DNA from: Oasisia sp. SBJ-2009
Lineage: Eukaryota > Annelida > Polychaeta > Sabellida > Siboglinidae
Assembly (NCBI GenBank): GCA_964017155.1
Contig: OZ024857.1
Coordinates: 34,183,042 to 34,247,041 of the forward strand
Length of the DNA: 64,000 bases
Direction of reading: 5' to 3'
The notes beneath the pieces were generated by a model, which had not been told where the DNA came from, did no database searches, and saw only the letters and a list, made by a program, of their open reading frames with translations. Both the position numbers and the translations under genes were made by a program. Shown here piece by piece: positions 1 through 12,300 of the stretch; position 1 is the first letter of the stretch; each line of letters starts with the position of its first letter.

Positions 1-72
1 CCCAACTTCGCCACTTCACCCAAACTCCCCACTCCACCCAACCTCCTCACTCCAACCAACCTCCCCACTTCA

Positions 73-89
73 CCCAACACCCCAGAGCA
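73..89. repeat. 17-bp landmark unit (one base short), recurrent
   Basis: The unit CCCAACACCCCAGAGCA is one base shorter than CCCAACATCCCCAGAGCA. It recurs as a landmark at about 1,825, 6,723, 8,463, 12,751, 14,938, 16,678, 20,966, 24,532, 25,998, 27,648, 28,358, 30,055, 32,083, 33,496, 35,448, 37,139, 37,849, 39,297, 40,745, 41,455, 42,219, 42,929, 48,076, 49,546, 50,670, 51,380, 54,610, 56,077, 57,201, 57,911, 59,612, 61,637 and 63,104 (positions approximate). It marks a fixed point in the higher-order unit and shifts all reading frames by one. Confidence 0.85.
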
Positions 90-156
90 CCCAACCTCCC
101 CAGAGCATCCAACCTCCCCACACCACGCAACCTCCCCACTCCACCCAACCTCCCCA

Positions 157-164
157 CCCCGCCC
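157..164 (-). other. GC-box-like unit (GGGCGGGG on - strand), recurrent
   Basis: CCCCGCCC on the + strand occurs in the unit that runs into AAACTCCCCTCT, once or twice per higher-order segment (for example near 704, 1,633, 1,911, 2,053, 2,341, 3,557, 3,775 and 3,945). It matches the core of an Sp1/KLF GC box. Nothing else suggests a promoter, so this is reported as a motif match only. In some copies the CpG is lost: CCCCACCC at about 12,839 and related copies, CCCTGCCC at 52,878 and 59,409. Confidence 0.4.
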
Positions 165-215
165 AAACTCCCCTCTCCACCCAACCTCCCCACTTCACCC
201 AACCTCCCCATACCA

Positions 216-242
216 CCGAAACTCCCCACTCTCCCCACTTCA
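216..242. repeat. 27-bp unit: half-unit (9 bp) slippage landmark, recurrent
   Basis: The segment CCGAAACTCCCCACTC runs directly into TCCCCACTTCA. Compared with two full 18-bp units, the 9 bp CACCCAACC are missing, giving 27 bp. It recurs near 3,068, 3,834, 4,013, 5,291, 6,848, 9,700, 10,431, 10,602, 12,893, 15,062, 17,915, 18,645, 21,110, 22,919, 24,889 and in later copies. A half-unit step fits the weak 9-bp sub-periodicity of the 18-mer. Confidence 0.8.
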
Positions 243-285
243 CCCAACCTCCCCACTCCACCCAACCTCCCCACTTCACCCAACC

Positions 286-395
286 TTCGCACTTCATCCA
301 ACCTCCGCACTCCACCCAACCTCCGCACTCCACCCAACTTCCGCACTCCACCCAACTTCCGCACTCCACCCAACCTCCGCACTCCACACAACTTC
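286..395. repeat. Small CpG-bearing subarray, recurrent
   Basis: A run of about six CCGCAC units opens with CTTCGCACTTCATCC and ends with CACACAACTTCCCCACTTCATAC. The same cluster appears near 3,142, 6,913, 9,768, 12,960, 15,129, 17,983, 21,176, 22,987, 26,207, 27,853, 28,562, 30,536, 33,712, 37,347, 38,057, 39,505, 40,953, 41,663, 42,427, 43,137, 46,605, 49,752, 50,878, 51,588, 53,136, 56,285, 57,409, 58,119, 60,090 and 63,308 (approximate). Some copies have lost two units (near 49,820 and 56,350). Confidence 0.8.
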
Positions 396-1031
396 CCCAC
401 TTCATACAACCTCCCCACTCAACCCAACCTCCCCACTTCACCCAACATCCCCACTTCACCCAACCTCCCCACATCACCCAACCTCCCCACTCCACCCAAC
501 CTCCCCAAATCACCCAACCTCCCCACTCCACTCAATCTCCCCACTCCACCCAACCTCCTCACTCCACCCAACCTCCCCACTTCACCCAACCTCTCCAGAG
601 CACCCAACCTCCCCACTCCACCGAACCTCCCCACTCCTCCCAACCTCCCCTCTCCACCCAACCTCCCCACTTAACCCAACTTCCCCACTCCACGCAACCT
701 CCCCACCCCGCCCAAACTCCCCTCTCCACCCAACCTACCCACTTCACCCAACCTCCCCACTTCACCCAACCTCCGCACTCCACACAACTTCCGGCTTCAC
801 ACAACCTCCCCACTCAACCCAACCTCCCCACTTCACCCAACCTCCCCATTTCACCCAACCTCCCCACATCACCCAACCTCCCCACTACACCCAACCTCCC
901 CAAATCACCCAACGTCCCCACTCCACTCAAATTCCCCATTCCACCCATCCTCCTCACTCCACCCAACCTCCCCACTCCACCCAACCTCCCCACTCCACCC
1001 AACCTCCCAACTCCACCCAACCTCCCCACTT

Positions 1032-1290
1032 CACCAAACCTCCGCATTCCAACCAACCTCCGCACGCCACCCAACCTCCGCACGCGAACCAACTTCCGCA
1101 CTCCACCCAACCTCCGCACTCCACCCAACTTCCGCACTCCACCCAACTTCCGCACTCCACCCAACCTCCGCACTCCACCCAACTTCCGCACTCCACCCAA
1201 CTTCCGCACTCCACCCAACTTCCGCACGCCAATCCAACCTCCGCACTCCACCCAACCTCCGCACTCTACACAACTTCCGCACTCCACCCA
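1032..1290. repeat. Large CpG-bearing subarray (TTCCGCAC variant), recurrent
   Basis: About a dozen consecutive units carry CCGCAC instead of CCCCAC, so each contributes a CpG, against almost none in flanking units. The cluster opens with CCAAACCTCCGCATTCC and usually closes with the 19-bp unit. Equivalent clusters start near 2,731, 4,197, 4,434, 5,972, 7,672, 9,364, 11,042, 12,053, 13,722, 15,887, 17,579, 19,257, 20,268, 21,937, 23,747, 25,304, 26,920, 29,325, 31,293, 32,835 (shortened), 34,460, 36,406, 43,903, 45,552, 47,289, 48,846, 52,346, 53,820, 55,377, 58,877, 60,846 and 62,402. It is absent from about 37-43 kb and 50.4 kb, where it was deleted. Confidence 0.85.
1214..1232. repeat. 19-bp landmark unit (one extra base), recurrent
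   Basis: The unit CCCAACTTCCGCACGCCAA has an added base before the next unit, which starts TCCAACC. It closes most large CpG clusters, for example near 6,103, 7,853, 11,176, 13,847, 16,070, 19,391, 22,062, 23,925, 25,430, 27,046, 29,451, 31,477, 32,927, 34,587, 36,531, 44,022, 45,679, 47,468, 48,974, 52,472, 54,000, 55,506, 59,003, 61,030 and 62,532 (approximate). It moves any reading frame by one base. Confidence 0.82.
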
Positions 1291-4080
1291 ACCTCCCCAC
1301 TCCACCCAACCTCCCCACTTCACCGAACCTCCCCACACCACCCAACCTCCCTACCCCACGCAACCTCCCCACTCCACCTAACCTCCGTCCTCCACCCAAC
1401 CTCCGCCCTCCACCAAACCTGCCCACTCCACCCAACTTCCCCATTTCACCCAACCTCCCCACTCCACCCAACCTCCTCACTCCACCCAACCTCCCCACTC
1501 CACCCAACATCCCCAGAGCACCCAACCTCCCCACTCCACGCAACCTCCCCACTTCACCCAACCTCCCCACTTCACCCAACCTCCCCATTCCACCCAACCT
1601 CCCCACTCCACCCAACCTCCCCACCCCGCCCAAACTCCCCTCTGCACCCAACCTCCTCACTTCATCCAACCTCCCCACTTCACCCAACCTCCGCACTCCA
1701 CCCAACTTACGCACTCCACCCAACCTCCCCGCTTCACCCAACCTCCCCACTCCACCCAACTTCGCCACTTCACCCAAACTCCCCACTCCGCCCAACCTCC
1801 TCACTCCACCCAACCTCCCCACTTCACCCAACACCCCAGAGCACCCAACCTCCCCAGAGCATCCAACCTCCCCACACCACGCAACCTCCCCACTCCACCC
1901 AACCTCCCCACCCCGCCCAAACTCCCCTCTCCACCCAACCTCCCCACTTCACCCAACCTCCCCATATCACCGAACCTCCCCACTCCACCCAACCTCCCCT
2001 CTCCACCCAACCTCCCCACTTAACCCAACCTCCCCACTCCACGCAACCTCCCCACCCCGCCCAAACTCCCCTCTCCACCCAACCTCCCCACTTCACTCAA
2101 CCTCCCCACTTCTCCCAACCTCCGCACTCCACACAACTTCCGCACTCCACCCAACCTCCCCACTCCACCCAACTTCCCCACTTCACCCAACCTCCCCACT
2201 CCACCCAACCTCCTCACTCCACCCAACCTCCCCACTTCACCCAACATCCCCAGAGTATCCAACCTCCCCACTCCACACAACCTCCCCTCTCCACCCAACC
2301 TCCCCACTTAACCCAACCTCCCCACTCCACGCAACCTCCCCACCCCGCCCAAACTCCCCTCTCCACCCAACCTCCCCACTTCACCCAACCTCCCCACTTC
2401 ACCCAACCTCCGCACTCCACACAACTTCCCCACTTCACACAACTTCCCCACTCAACCCAACCTCCCCACTCCACCCAACCTCCCCAAATCACCCAACGTC
2501 CCCACTCCACTCAAATTCCCCATTCCACCCATACTCCTCACTCCACCCAACCTCCCCACTCCACCCAACCTCCCCACTCCACCCAACCTCCCAACATCAC
2601 CCAACCTCCCTACTTCGCCCAACCTCCCCACTCCACCCAACCTCCGCACTCCACCCAAAGTTCGCACTCAACCCAACCTCCACACTTCACCCAACCTCCC
2701 AACTCCACCCAACCTCCCCACTTCACCAAACCTCCGCACTCGAACCAACTTCCGCACTCCACCCAACCTTCGCACTCCACCCAACTTCCGCACTCCACCC
2801 AACTTCCGCACTCCACCCAACTTCCGCACTCCATCCAACTTCCGCACTCCACCCAACCTCCCCACTCCACCCAACTTCCCCACTTCACCCAACCTCCCCA
2901 CTCCACCCAACCTCCTCACTCCACCCAACCTCCCCACTTCACCCAACATCCCCAGAGCACCCAACCTCCCCACACCACGCAACCTCCCCACTCCACCCAA
3001 CCTCCCCACCCCGGCCAAACTCCCCTCTCCATCCAACCTCCCCACTTCACCCAACCTCCCCACATCACCGAAACTCCCCACTCTCCCCACTTCACCCAAC
3101 CTCCCCACTCCACCCAACCTCCCCACTTCACCCAACCTTCGCACTTAATCCAACCTCCGCACTACACCCAACCTCCGCACTCCACCCAACTTCCGCACTC
3201 CACCCAACTTCCGCACTCCACCCAACCTCCGCACTCCACACAACTTCCCCACTTCATACAACCTCCCCACTCAACCCAACCTCCCCTCTTCACCCAACAT
3301 CCCCACTTCACCCAACCTCCCCACATCACCCAACCTCCCCACTCCACCCAACCTCCCCAAATCACCCAACCTCCCCACTCCACTCAATCTCCCCACTCCA
3401 CCCAACCTCCTCACTCCACCCAACCTCCCCACTTCACCCAACCTCCCCAGAGCACCCAACCTCCCCACTCCACCGAACCTCCCCACTCCACCCAACCTCC
3501 CCTCTCCACCCAACCTCCCCACTTAACCCAACCTCCCCACTCCACGCAACCTCCCCACCCCGCCCAAACTCCCCTCTCCACCCAACCTCCCCACTTCACC
3601 CAACCTCCCCACTTCACCCAACCTCCGCACTCCACACAACTTCCGCACTCCACCCAACCTCCCCACTCCACCCAACTTCCCCACTTCACCCAACCTCCCC
3701 ACTCCACCCAACCTCCTCACTCCACCCAACCTCCCCACTTCACCCAACATCCCCACTCCACCCAACCTCCCCACCCCGCCCAAACTCCCCTCTCCACCCA
3801 ACCTCCCCACTTCACCCGACCTCCCCACATCACCGAAACTCCCCACTCTCCCCACTTCACCCAACCTCCCCACTCCACCCAACCTCCCCACTTCACCCAA
3901 CATCCCCACTTCACCCAACCTCCCCACATCACCCAACCTCCCCACCCCGCCCAAACTCCCCTCTCCACCCAACCTCCCCACTTCACCCAACCTCCCCACA
4001 TCACCGAAACTGCCCACTCTCCCCACTTCACCCAACCTCCCCACTCCTCCCAACCTCCCCTCTCCACCCAACCTCCCCAC

Positions 4081-6340
4081 TTAACCCAACCTCCCCACTC
4101 CACCCAACCTCCGCACTCCACCCAAAGTTCGCACTCAACCCAACCTCCACACTTCACCCAACCTCCCAACTCCACCCAACCTCCCCACTTCACCAAACCT
4201 CCGCATTCCAACCAACCTCCGCACGCCACCCAACCTCCGCACTCGAACCAACTTCCGCACTCCACCCAACCTCCGCACTCCACCCAACTTCCGCACTCCA
4301 CCCAACTTCCGCACTCCACCCAACTTCCGCACTCCATCCAACCTCCGCAATCCACCCAACCTCCGCACTCCACACAACTTCCGCACTCCACCCAACCTCC
4401 CCACTCCACCCAACCTCCCCACTTCCCCAAACCTCCGCATTCTAACCAACCTCCGCACGCCACTCAACCTCCGCACTCGAACCAACTTCCGCACTCCACC
4501 CAACCTCCGCACTCCACCCAACTTCCGCACTCCACCCAACTTCCGCACTCCACCCAACTTCCGCACTCCATCCAACCTCCGCACTCCACCCATCCTCCGC
4601 ACTCCACACAACTTCCGCACTCCACCCAACCTCCCCACTCCACCCAACCTCCCCACTTCACCGAACCTCCCCTCACCACCCAACCTCCGCACTCCACGCA
4701 ACCTCCCCACTTCATACAACCTCCCCACTCAACCCAACCTCCCCACTTCACCCAACACCCCCACTTCACCCAACCTCCCCACATCACCCAACCTCCCCAC
4801 ACCACCCAACCTCCCCAAATCACCCAACCTCCCCACTCCACTCAATCTCCCCACTCCACCCAACCTCCTCACTCCACCCAACCTCCCCACTTCACCCAAC
4901 CTCCCCAGAGCACCCAACCTCCCCACTCCACCGAACCTCCCCACTCCACCCAACCTCCTCACTCCACCCAACCTCCCCACTTCAGCCAACCTCCCCAGAG
5001 CACCCAACCTCCCCACTCCACCGAACCTCCCCACTCCACCCAACCTCCCCTCTCCACCCAACCTCCCCACTTAACCCAACCTCCCCACTCCACACAACTT
5101 CCGCACTCCACCCAACCTCCCCACTCCACCCAACTTCCCCACTTCACCCAACCTCCCCACTCCACCCAACCTCTTCACTCCACCCAACCTCCCCACTTCA
5201 CCCAACATCCCCAGAGTATCCAACCTCCCCACACCACGCAACCTCCCCACTCCACCCAACCTCCCCACTTCACCCAACCTCCCCACATCACCGAAACTCC
5301 CCACTCTCCCCACTTCACCCAACCTTCCCACTCCACCCAACCCCCCCACTTCACCCAACCTTCGCACTTCATCCAACCTCCGCACTCAACCCAACCTCCC
5401 CACTTCACCCAACATCCCCACTTCACCCAACCTCCCCACATCACCCAACCTCCCCACTCCACCCAACCTCCCCAAATCACCCAACCTCCCCACTCCACTC
5501 AATCTCCCCACTCCACCCAACCTCCTCACTCCACCCAACCTCCCCACTTCACCCAACCTCTCCAGAGCACCCAACCTCCCCACTCCACCGAACCTCCCCA
5601 CTCCTCCCAACCTCCCCTCTCCACCCAACCTCCCCACTTAACCCAACTTCCCCACTCCACGCAACCTCCCCACCCCGCCCAAACTCCCCTCTCCACCCAA
5701 CCTCCCCACTTCACCCAATCTCCCCACTTCACCCAACCTCCGCACTCCACACAACTTCCCCACTTCACACAACCTCCCCACTCAACCCAACCTCCCCACT
5801 TCACCCAACCTCCCCATTTCACCCAACCTCCCCACATCACCCAACCTCCCCACTACACCCAACCTCCCCAAATCACCCAACGTCCCCACTCCACTCAAAT
5901 TCCCCATTCCACCCAACCTCCCCACTTCACCCAACCTCCCAACTCCACCCAACCTCCCCACTTCACCAAACCTCCGCATTCCAACCAACCTCCGCACGCC
6001 ACCCAACCTCCGCACTCGAACCAACTTCCGCACTCCACCCAACCTCCGCACTCCACCCAACTTCCGCACTCCACCCAACTTCCGCACTCCACCCAACTTC
6101 CGCACGCCAATCCAACCTCCGCACTCCACCCAACCTCCGCACTCTACACAACTTCCGCACTCCACCCAACCTCCCCACTCCACCCAACCTCCCCACTTTA
6201 CCCAACCTCCCCACTCCACCCAACCTCCTCACTCCACCCAACCTCCCTACCCCACGCAACCTACCCACTCCACCTAACCTCCGTCCTCCACCCAACCTCC
6301 GCCCTCCACCAAACCTCCCCACTCCACCCAACTTCCCCAT
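4081..6340. repeat. Mosaic of higher-order segments between large duplications
   Basis: This stretch is the same 18-bp array, but its pieces match several places rather than one copy. About 4,090-4,390 matches 11,945-12,245 (offset 7,856), with a second CpG-rich run at about 4,434-4,620. About 5,386-5,637 repeats the variant order of 419-670 and 7,051-7,302. About 5,970-6,160 carries another CpG cluster ending in a 19-bp unit. A run of seven C occurs at 5,341-5,347. No gene or unique sequence is visible. Confidence 0.75.
5341..5347. repeat. C7 homopolymer unit
   Basis: A unit reading CCCAACCCCCCCACTTC replaces the usual CCTCCCC by CCCCCCC. The same variant recurs near 22,969, 30,517, 46,587, 53,118 and 60,071, always after CCTTCCCACTCC. 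It is a useful marker linking these blocks. Confidence 0.75.
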
Positions 6341-9300
6341 TTCACCCAACCTCCCCACTCCACCCAACCTCCTCACTCCACCCAACCTCCCCACTCCACC
6401 CAACATCCCCAGAGCACCCAACCTCCCCACTCCACGCAACCTCCCCACTTCACCCAACCTCCCCACTTCACCCAACCTCCCCATTCCACCCAACCTCCCC
6501 ACTCCACCCAACCTCCCCACCCCGCCCAAACTCCTCTCTGCACCCAACTTCCTCACTCCACCCAATCTCCGCACTTCACCCAACCTCCGCACTCCACCCA
6601 ACTTACGCACTCCACCCAACCTCCCCGCTTCACCCAACCTCCCCACTCCACCCAACTTCGCCACTTCACCCAAACTCCCCACTCCACCCAACCTCCTCAC
6701 TCCAACCAACCTCCCCACTTCACCCAACACCCCAGAGCACCCAACCTCCCCAGAGCATCCAACCTCCCCACACCACGCAACCTCCCCACTCCACCCAACC
6801 TCCCCACCCCGCCCAAACTCCCCTCTCCACCCAACCTCCCCATACCACCGAAACTCCCCACTCTCCCCACTTCACCCAACCTCCCCACTCCACCCAACCT
6901 CCCCACTTCACCCAACCTTCGCACTTCATCCAACCTCCGCACTCCACCCAACCTCCGCACTCCACCCAACTTCCGCACTCCACCCAACTTCCGCACTCCA
7001 CCCAACCTCCGCACTCCACACAACTTCCCCACTTCATACAACCTCCCCACTCAACCCAACCTCCCCACTTCACCCAACATCCCCACTTCACCCAACCTCC
7101 CCACATCACCCAACCTCCCCACTCCACCCAACCTCCCCAAATCACCCAACCTCCCCACTCCACTCAATCTCCCCACTCCACCCAACCTCCTCACTCCACC
7201 CAACCTCCCCACTTCACCCAACCTCTCCAGAGCACCCAACCTCCCCACTCCACCGAACCTCCCCACTCCTCCCAACCTCCCCTCTCCACCCAACCTCCCC
7301 ACTTAACCCAACTTCCCCACTCCACGCAACCTCCCCACCCCGCCCAAACTCCCCTCTCCACCCAACCTACCCACTTCACCCAACCTCCCCACTTCACCCA
7401 ACCTCCGCACTCCACACAACTTCCGGCTTCACACAACCTCCCCACTCAACCCAACCTCCCCACTTCACCCAACCTCCCCATTTCACCCAACCTCCCCACA
7501 TCACCCAACCTCCCCACTACACCCAACCTCCCCAAATCACCCAACGTCCCCACTCCACTCAAATTCCCCATTCCACCCATCCTCCTCACTCCACCCAACC
7601 TCCCCACTCCACCCAACCTCCCCACTCCACCCAACCTCCCAACTCCACCCAACCTCCCCACTTCACCAAACCTCCGCATTCCAACCAACCTCCGCACGCC
7701 ACCCAACCTCCTCACGCGAACCAACTTCCGCACTCCACCCAACCTCCGCACTCCACCCAACTTCCGCACTCCACCCAACTTCCGCACTCCACCCAACCTC
7801 CGCACTCCACCCAACTTCCGCACTCCACCCAACTTCCGCACTCCACCCAACTTCCGCACGCCAATCCAACCTCCGCACTCCACCCAACCTCCGCACTCTA
7901 CACAACTTCCGCACTCCACCCAACCTCCCCACTCCACCCAACCTCCCCACTTCACCGAACCTCCCCACACCACCCAACCTCCCTACCCCACGCAACCTCC
8001 CCACTCCACCTAACCTCCGTCCTCCACCCAACCTCCGCCCTCCACCAAACCTGCCCACTCCACCCAACTTCCCCATTTCACCCAACCTCCCCACTCCACC
8101 CAACCTCCTCACTCCACCCAACCTCCCCACTCCACCCAACATCCCCAGAGCACCCAACCTCCCCACTCCACGCAACCTCCCCACTTCACCCAACCTCCCC
8201 ACTTCACCCAACCTCCCCATTCCACCCAACCTCCCCACTCCACCCAACCTCCCCACCCCGCCCAAACTCCCCTCTGCACCCAACCTCCTCACTTCATCCA
8301 ACCTCCCCACTTCACCCAACCTCCGCACTCCACCCAACTTACGCACTCCACCCAACCTCCCCGCTTCACCCAACCTCCCCACTCCACCCAACTTCGCCAC
8401 TTCACCCAAACTCCCCACTCCGCCCAACCTCCTCACTCCACCCAACCTCCCCACTTCACCCAACACCCCAGAGCACCCAACCTCCCCAGAGCATCCAACC
8501 TCCCCACACCACGCAACCTCCCCACTCCACCCAACCTCCCCACCCCGCCCAAACTCCCCTCTCCACCCAACCTCCCCACTTCACCCAACCTCCCCATATC
8601 ACCGAACCTCCCCACTCCACCCAACCTCCCCTCTCCACCCAACCTCCCCACTTAACCCAACCTCCCCACTCCACGCAACCTCCCCACCCCGCCCAAACTC
8701 CCCTCTCCACCCAACCTCCCCACTTCACTCAACCTCCCCACTTCTCCCAACCTCCGCACTCCACACAACTTCCGCACTCCACCCAACCTCCCCACTCCAC
8801 CCAACTTCCCCACTTCACCCAACCTCCCCACTCCACCCAACCTCCTCACTCCACCCAACCTCCCCACTTCACCCAACATCCCCAGAGTATCCAACCTCCC
8901 CACTCCACACAACCTCCCCTCTCCACCCAACCTCCCCACTTAACCCAACCTCCCCACTCCACGCAACCTCCCCACCCCGCCCAAACTCCCCTCTCCACCC
9001 AACCTCCCCACTTCACCCAACCTCCCCACTTCACCCAACCTCCGCACTCCACACAACTTCCCCACTTCACACAACTTCCCCACTCAACCCAACCTCCCCA
9101 CTCCACCCAACCTCCCCAAATCACCCAACGTCCCCACTCCACTCAAATTCCCCATTCCACCCATACTCCTCACTCCACCCAACCTCCCCACTCCACCCAA
9201 CCTCCCCACTCCACCCAACCTCCCAACATCACCCAACCTCCCTACTTCGCCCAACCTCCCCACTCCACCCAACCTCCGCACTCCACCCAAAGTTCGCACT

Positions 9301-12300
9301 CAACCCAACCTCCACACTTCACCCAACCTCCCAACTCCACCCAACCTCCCCACTTCACCAAACCTCCGCACTCGAACCAACTTCCGCACTCCACCCAACC
9401 TTCGCACTCCACCCAACTTCCGCACTCCACCCAACTTCCGCACTCCACCCAACTTCCGCACTCCATCCAACTTCCGCACTCCACCCAACCTCCCCACTCC
9501 ACCCAACTTCCCCACTTCACCCAACCTCCCCACTCCACCCAACCTCCTCACTCCACCCAACCTCCCCACTTCACCCAACATCCCCAGAGCACCCAACCTC
9601 CCCACACCACGCAACCTCCCCACTCCACCCAACCTCCCCACCCCGGCCAAACTCCCCTCTCCATCCAACCTCCCCACTTCACCCAACCTCCCCACATCAC
9701 CGAAACTCCCCACTCTCCCCACTTCACCCAACCTCCCCACTCCACCCAACCTCCCCACTTCACCCAACCTTCGCACTTAATCCAACCTCCGCACTCCACC
9801 CAACCTCCGCACTCCACCCAACTTCCGCACTCCACCCAACTTCCGCACTCCACCCAACCTCCGCACTCCACACAACTTCCCCACTTCATACAACCTCCCC
9901 ACTCAACCCAACCTCCCCTCTTCACCCAACATCCCCACTCCACCCAACCTCCCCAAATCACCCAACCTCCCCACTCCACTCAATCTCCCCACTCCACCCA
10001 ACCTCCTCACTCCACCCAACCTCCCCACTTCACCCAACCTCCCCAGAGCACCCAACCTCCCCACTCCACCGAACCTCCCCACTCCACCCAACCTCCCCTC
10101 TCCACCCAACCTCCCCACTTAACCCAACCTCCCCACTCCACGCAACCTCCCCACCCCGCCCAAACTCCCCTCTCCACCCAACCTCCCCACTTCACCCAAC
10201 CTCCCCACTTCACCCAACCTCCGCACTCCACACAACTTCCGCACTCCACCCAACCTCCCCACTCCACCCAACTTCCCCACTTCACCCAACCTCCCCACTC
10301 CACCCAACCTCCTCACTCCACCCAACCTCCCCACTTCACCCAACATCCCCACTCCACCCAACCTCCCCACCCCGCCCAAACTCCCCTCTCCACCCAACCT
10401 CCCCACTTCACCCGACCTCCCCACATCACCGAAACTCCCCACTCTCCCCACTTCACCCAACCTCCCCACTCCACCCAACCTCCCCACTTCACCCAACATC
10501 CCCACTTCACCCAACCTCCCCACATCACCCAACCTCCCCACCCCGCCCAAACTCCCCTCTCCACCCAACCTCCCCACTTCACCCAACCTCCCCACATCAC
10601 CGAAACTGCCCACTCTCCCCACTTCACCCAACCTCCCCACTCCTCTCAACCTCCCCTCTCCACCCAACCTCCCCACTTAACCCAACTTCCCCACTCCACG
10701 CAACCTCCCCACCCCGCCCAAACTCCCCTCTCCACCCAACCTCCCCACTTCACCCAACCTCCCCACTTCACCCAACCTCCGCACTCCACGCAACTTCCCC
10801 ACTTCACACAACCTCCCCACTCCACCCAACCTCCCCACTTCACCCAACCTCCCCATTTCACCCAACCTCCCCACATCACCCAACCTCCCCACTACACCCA
10901 ACCTCCCCAAATCACCCAACGTCCCCACTCCACTCAAATTCCCCATTCCACCCATCCTCCTCACTCCACCCAACCTCCCCACTCCACCCAACCTCCCCAC
11001 TCCACCCAACCTCCCAACTCCACCCAACCTCCCCACTTCACCAAACCTCCGCATTCCAACCAACCTCCGCACGCCACCCAACCTCCGCACTCGAACCAAC
11101 TTCCGCACTCCACCCAACCTCCGCACTCCACCCAACTTCCGCACTCCACCCAACTTCCGCACTCCACCCAACTTCCGCACTCCAATCCAACCTCCGCACT
11201 CCACCCAACCTCCGTCCTCCACCCAACCTCCGCCCTCCACCAAACCTCCCCACTCCACCCAACTTCCCCACTTCACCCAACCTCCCCACTCCACCCAACC
11301 TCCTCACTCCACCCAACCTCCCCACTCCACCCAACATCCCCAGAGCACCCAACCTCCCCACTCCACGCAACCTCCCCACTTCACCCAACCTCCCCACTTC
11401 ACCCAACCTCCCCACTCCACCCAACCTCCCCACTCCACCCAACCTCCCCACCCCGCCCAAACTCCCCTCTCCACCCAACCTCCCCACTACACCCAACCTC
11501 CCCACTTCACCCAACCTCCTCACTCCACCCAATCTCCCCACTTCACCCAACCTCCCCACTTCACCCAACCTCCGCACTCCACCCAACTTACGCACTCCAC
11601 CCAACCTCCCCGCTTCACCCAACCTCCCCACTCCACCCAACTTCGCCACTTCACCCAAACTCCCCACTCCACCCAACCTCCTCACTCCACCCAACCTCCC
11701 CACTTCACCCAACACCCCAGAGCACCCAACCTCCCCACTCCACGCAACCTCCCCACTCCACCCAACCTCCCCACTCCACCCAACCTCCGCCCTCCACCCA
11801 ACCTCCCCACTCCACCCAACCTCCCCACTCCACTCAAATTCCCCATTCCACCCATCCTCCTCACTCCACCCAACCTCCCCACTCCACCCAACCTCCCCAC
11901 TCCACCCAACCTCCCCACATCACCCAACCTCCCTACTTCGCCCAACCTCCCCACTCCACCCAACCTCCGCACTCCACCCAAAGTTCGCACTCAACCCAAC
12001 CTCCACACTTCACCCAACCTCCCAACTCCACCCAACCTCCCCACTTCACCAAACCTCCGCATTCCAACCAACCTCCGCACGCCACCCAACCTCCGCACTC
12101 GAACCAACTTCCGCACTCCACCCAACCTCCGCACTCCACCCAACTTCCGCACTCCACCCAACTTCCGCACTCCACCCAACTTCCGCACTCCATCCAACCT
12201 CCGCACTCCACCCAACCTCCGCACTCCACACAACTTCCGCACTCCACCCAACCTCCCCACTCCACCCAACCTCCCCACTTCACCAAACCTCCGCATTCCA

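Larger units (their letters stand above)
1..4080. repeat. Higher-order block, first copy of the ~6.6 kb pair
   Basis: The order of variant units here recurs at about 6,651-10,676. The offset starts at 6,650 bp, falls to 6,632 after an 18-bp (one-unit) loss in the second copy near 6.84 kb, and to 6,596 after a 36-bp (two-unit) loss near 9.93 kb. Offsets changing by whole units indicate slippage after duplication. The block holds two CpG-rich clusters (about 1,040-1,290 and 2,640-2,850) and smaller ones near 288-393 and 3,142-3,245. Its left end is cut by the window edge. Confidence 0.85.

Noticed and set aside
157..164. Promoter based on the recurrent GC-box match
   Set aside because: A single short motif inside a C-rich repeat is expected by composition; there is no gene, TATA element or other initiation signal nearby.
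1031..1834. Long - strand open frame (267 residues), with near-identical copies at about 7.66, 15.88, 23.74, 31.28, 47.28, 53.81 and 60.84 kb
   Set aside because: It is a repeat by-product. It switches register (GVGRLG-type to WSAEVG-type hexapeptides) at the 19-bp unit, overlaps equally open frames, starts at a GTG within the repeat, and shows no domain, ribosome binding site or codon bias beyond the unit. Conservation between copies is explained by DNA duplication.
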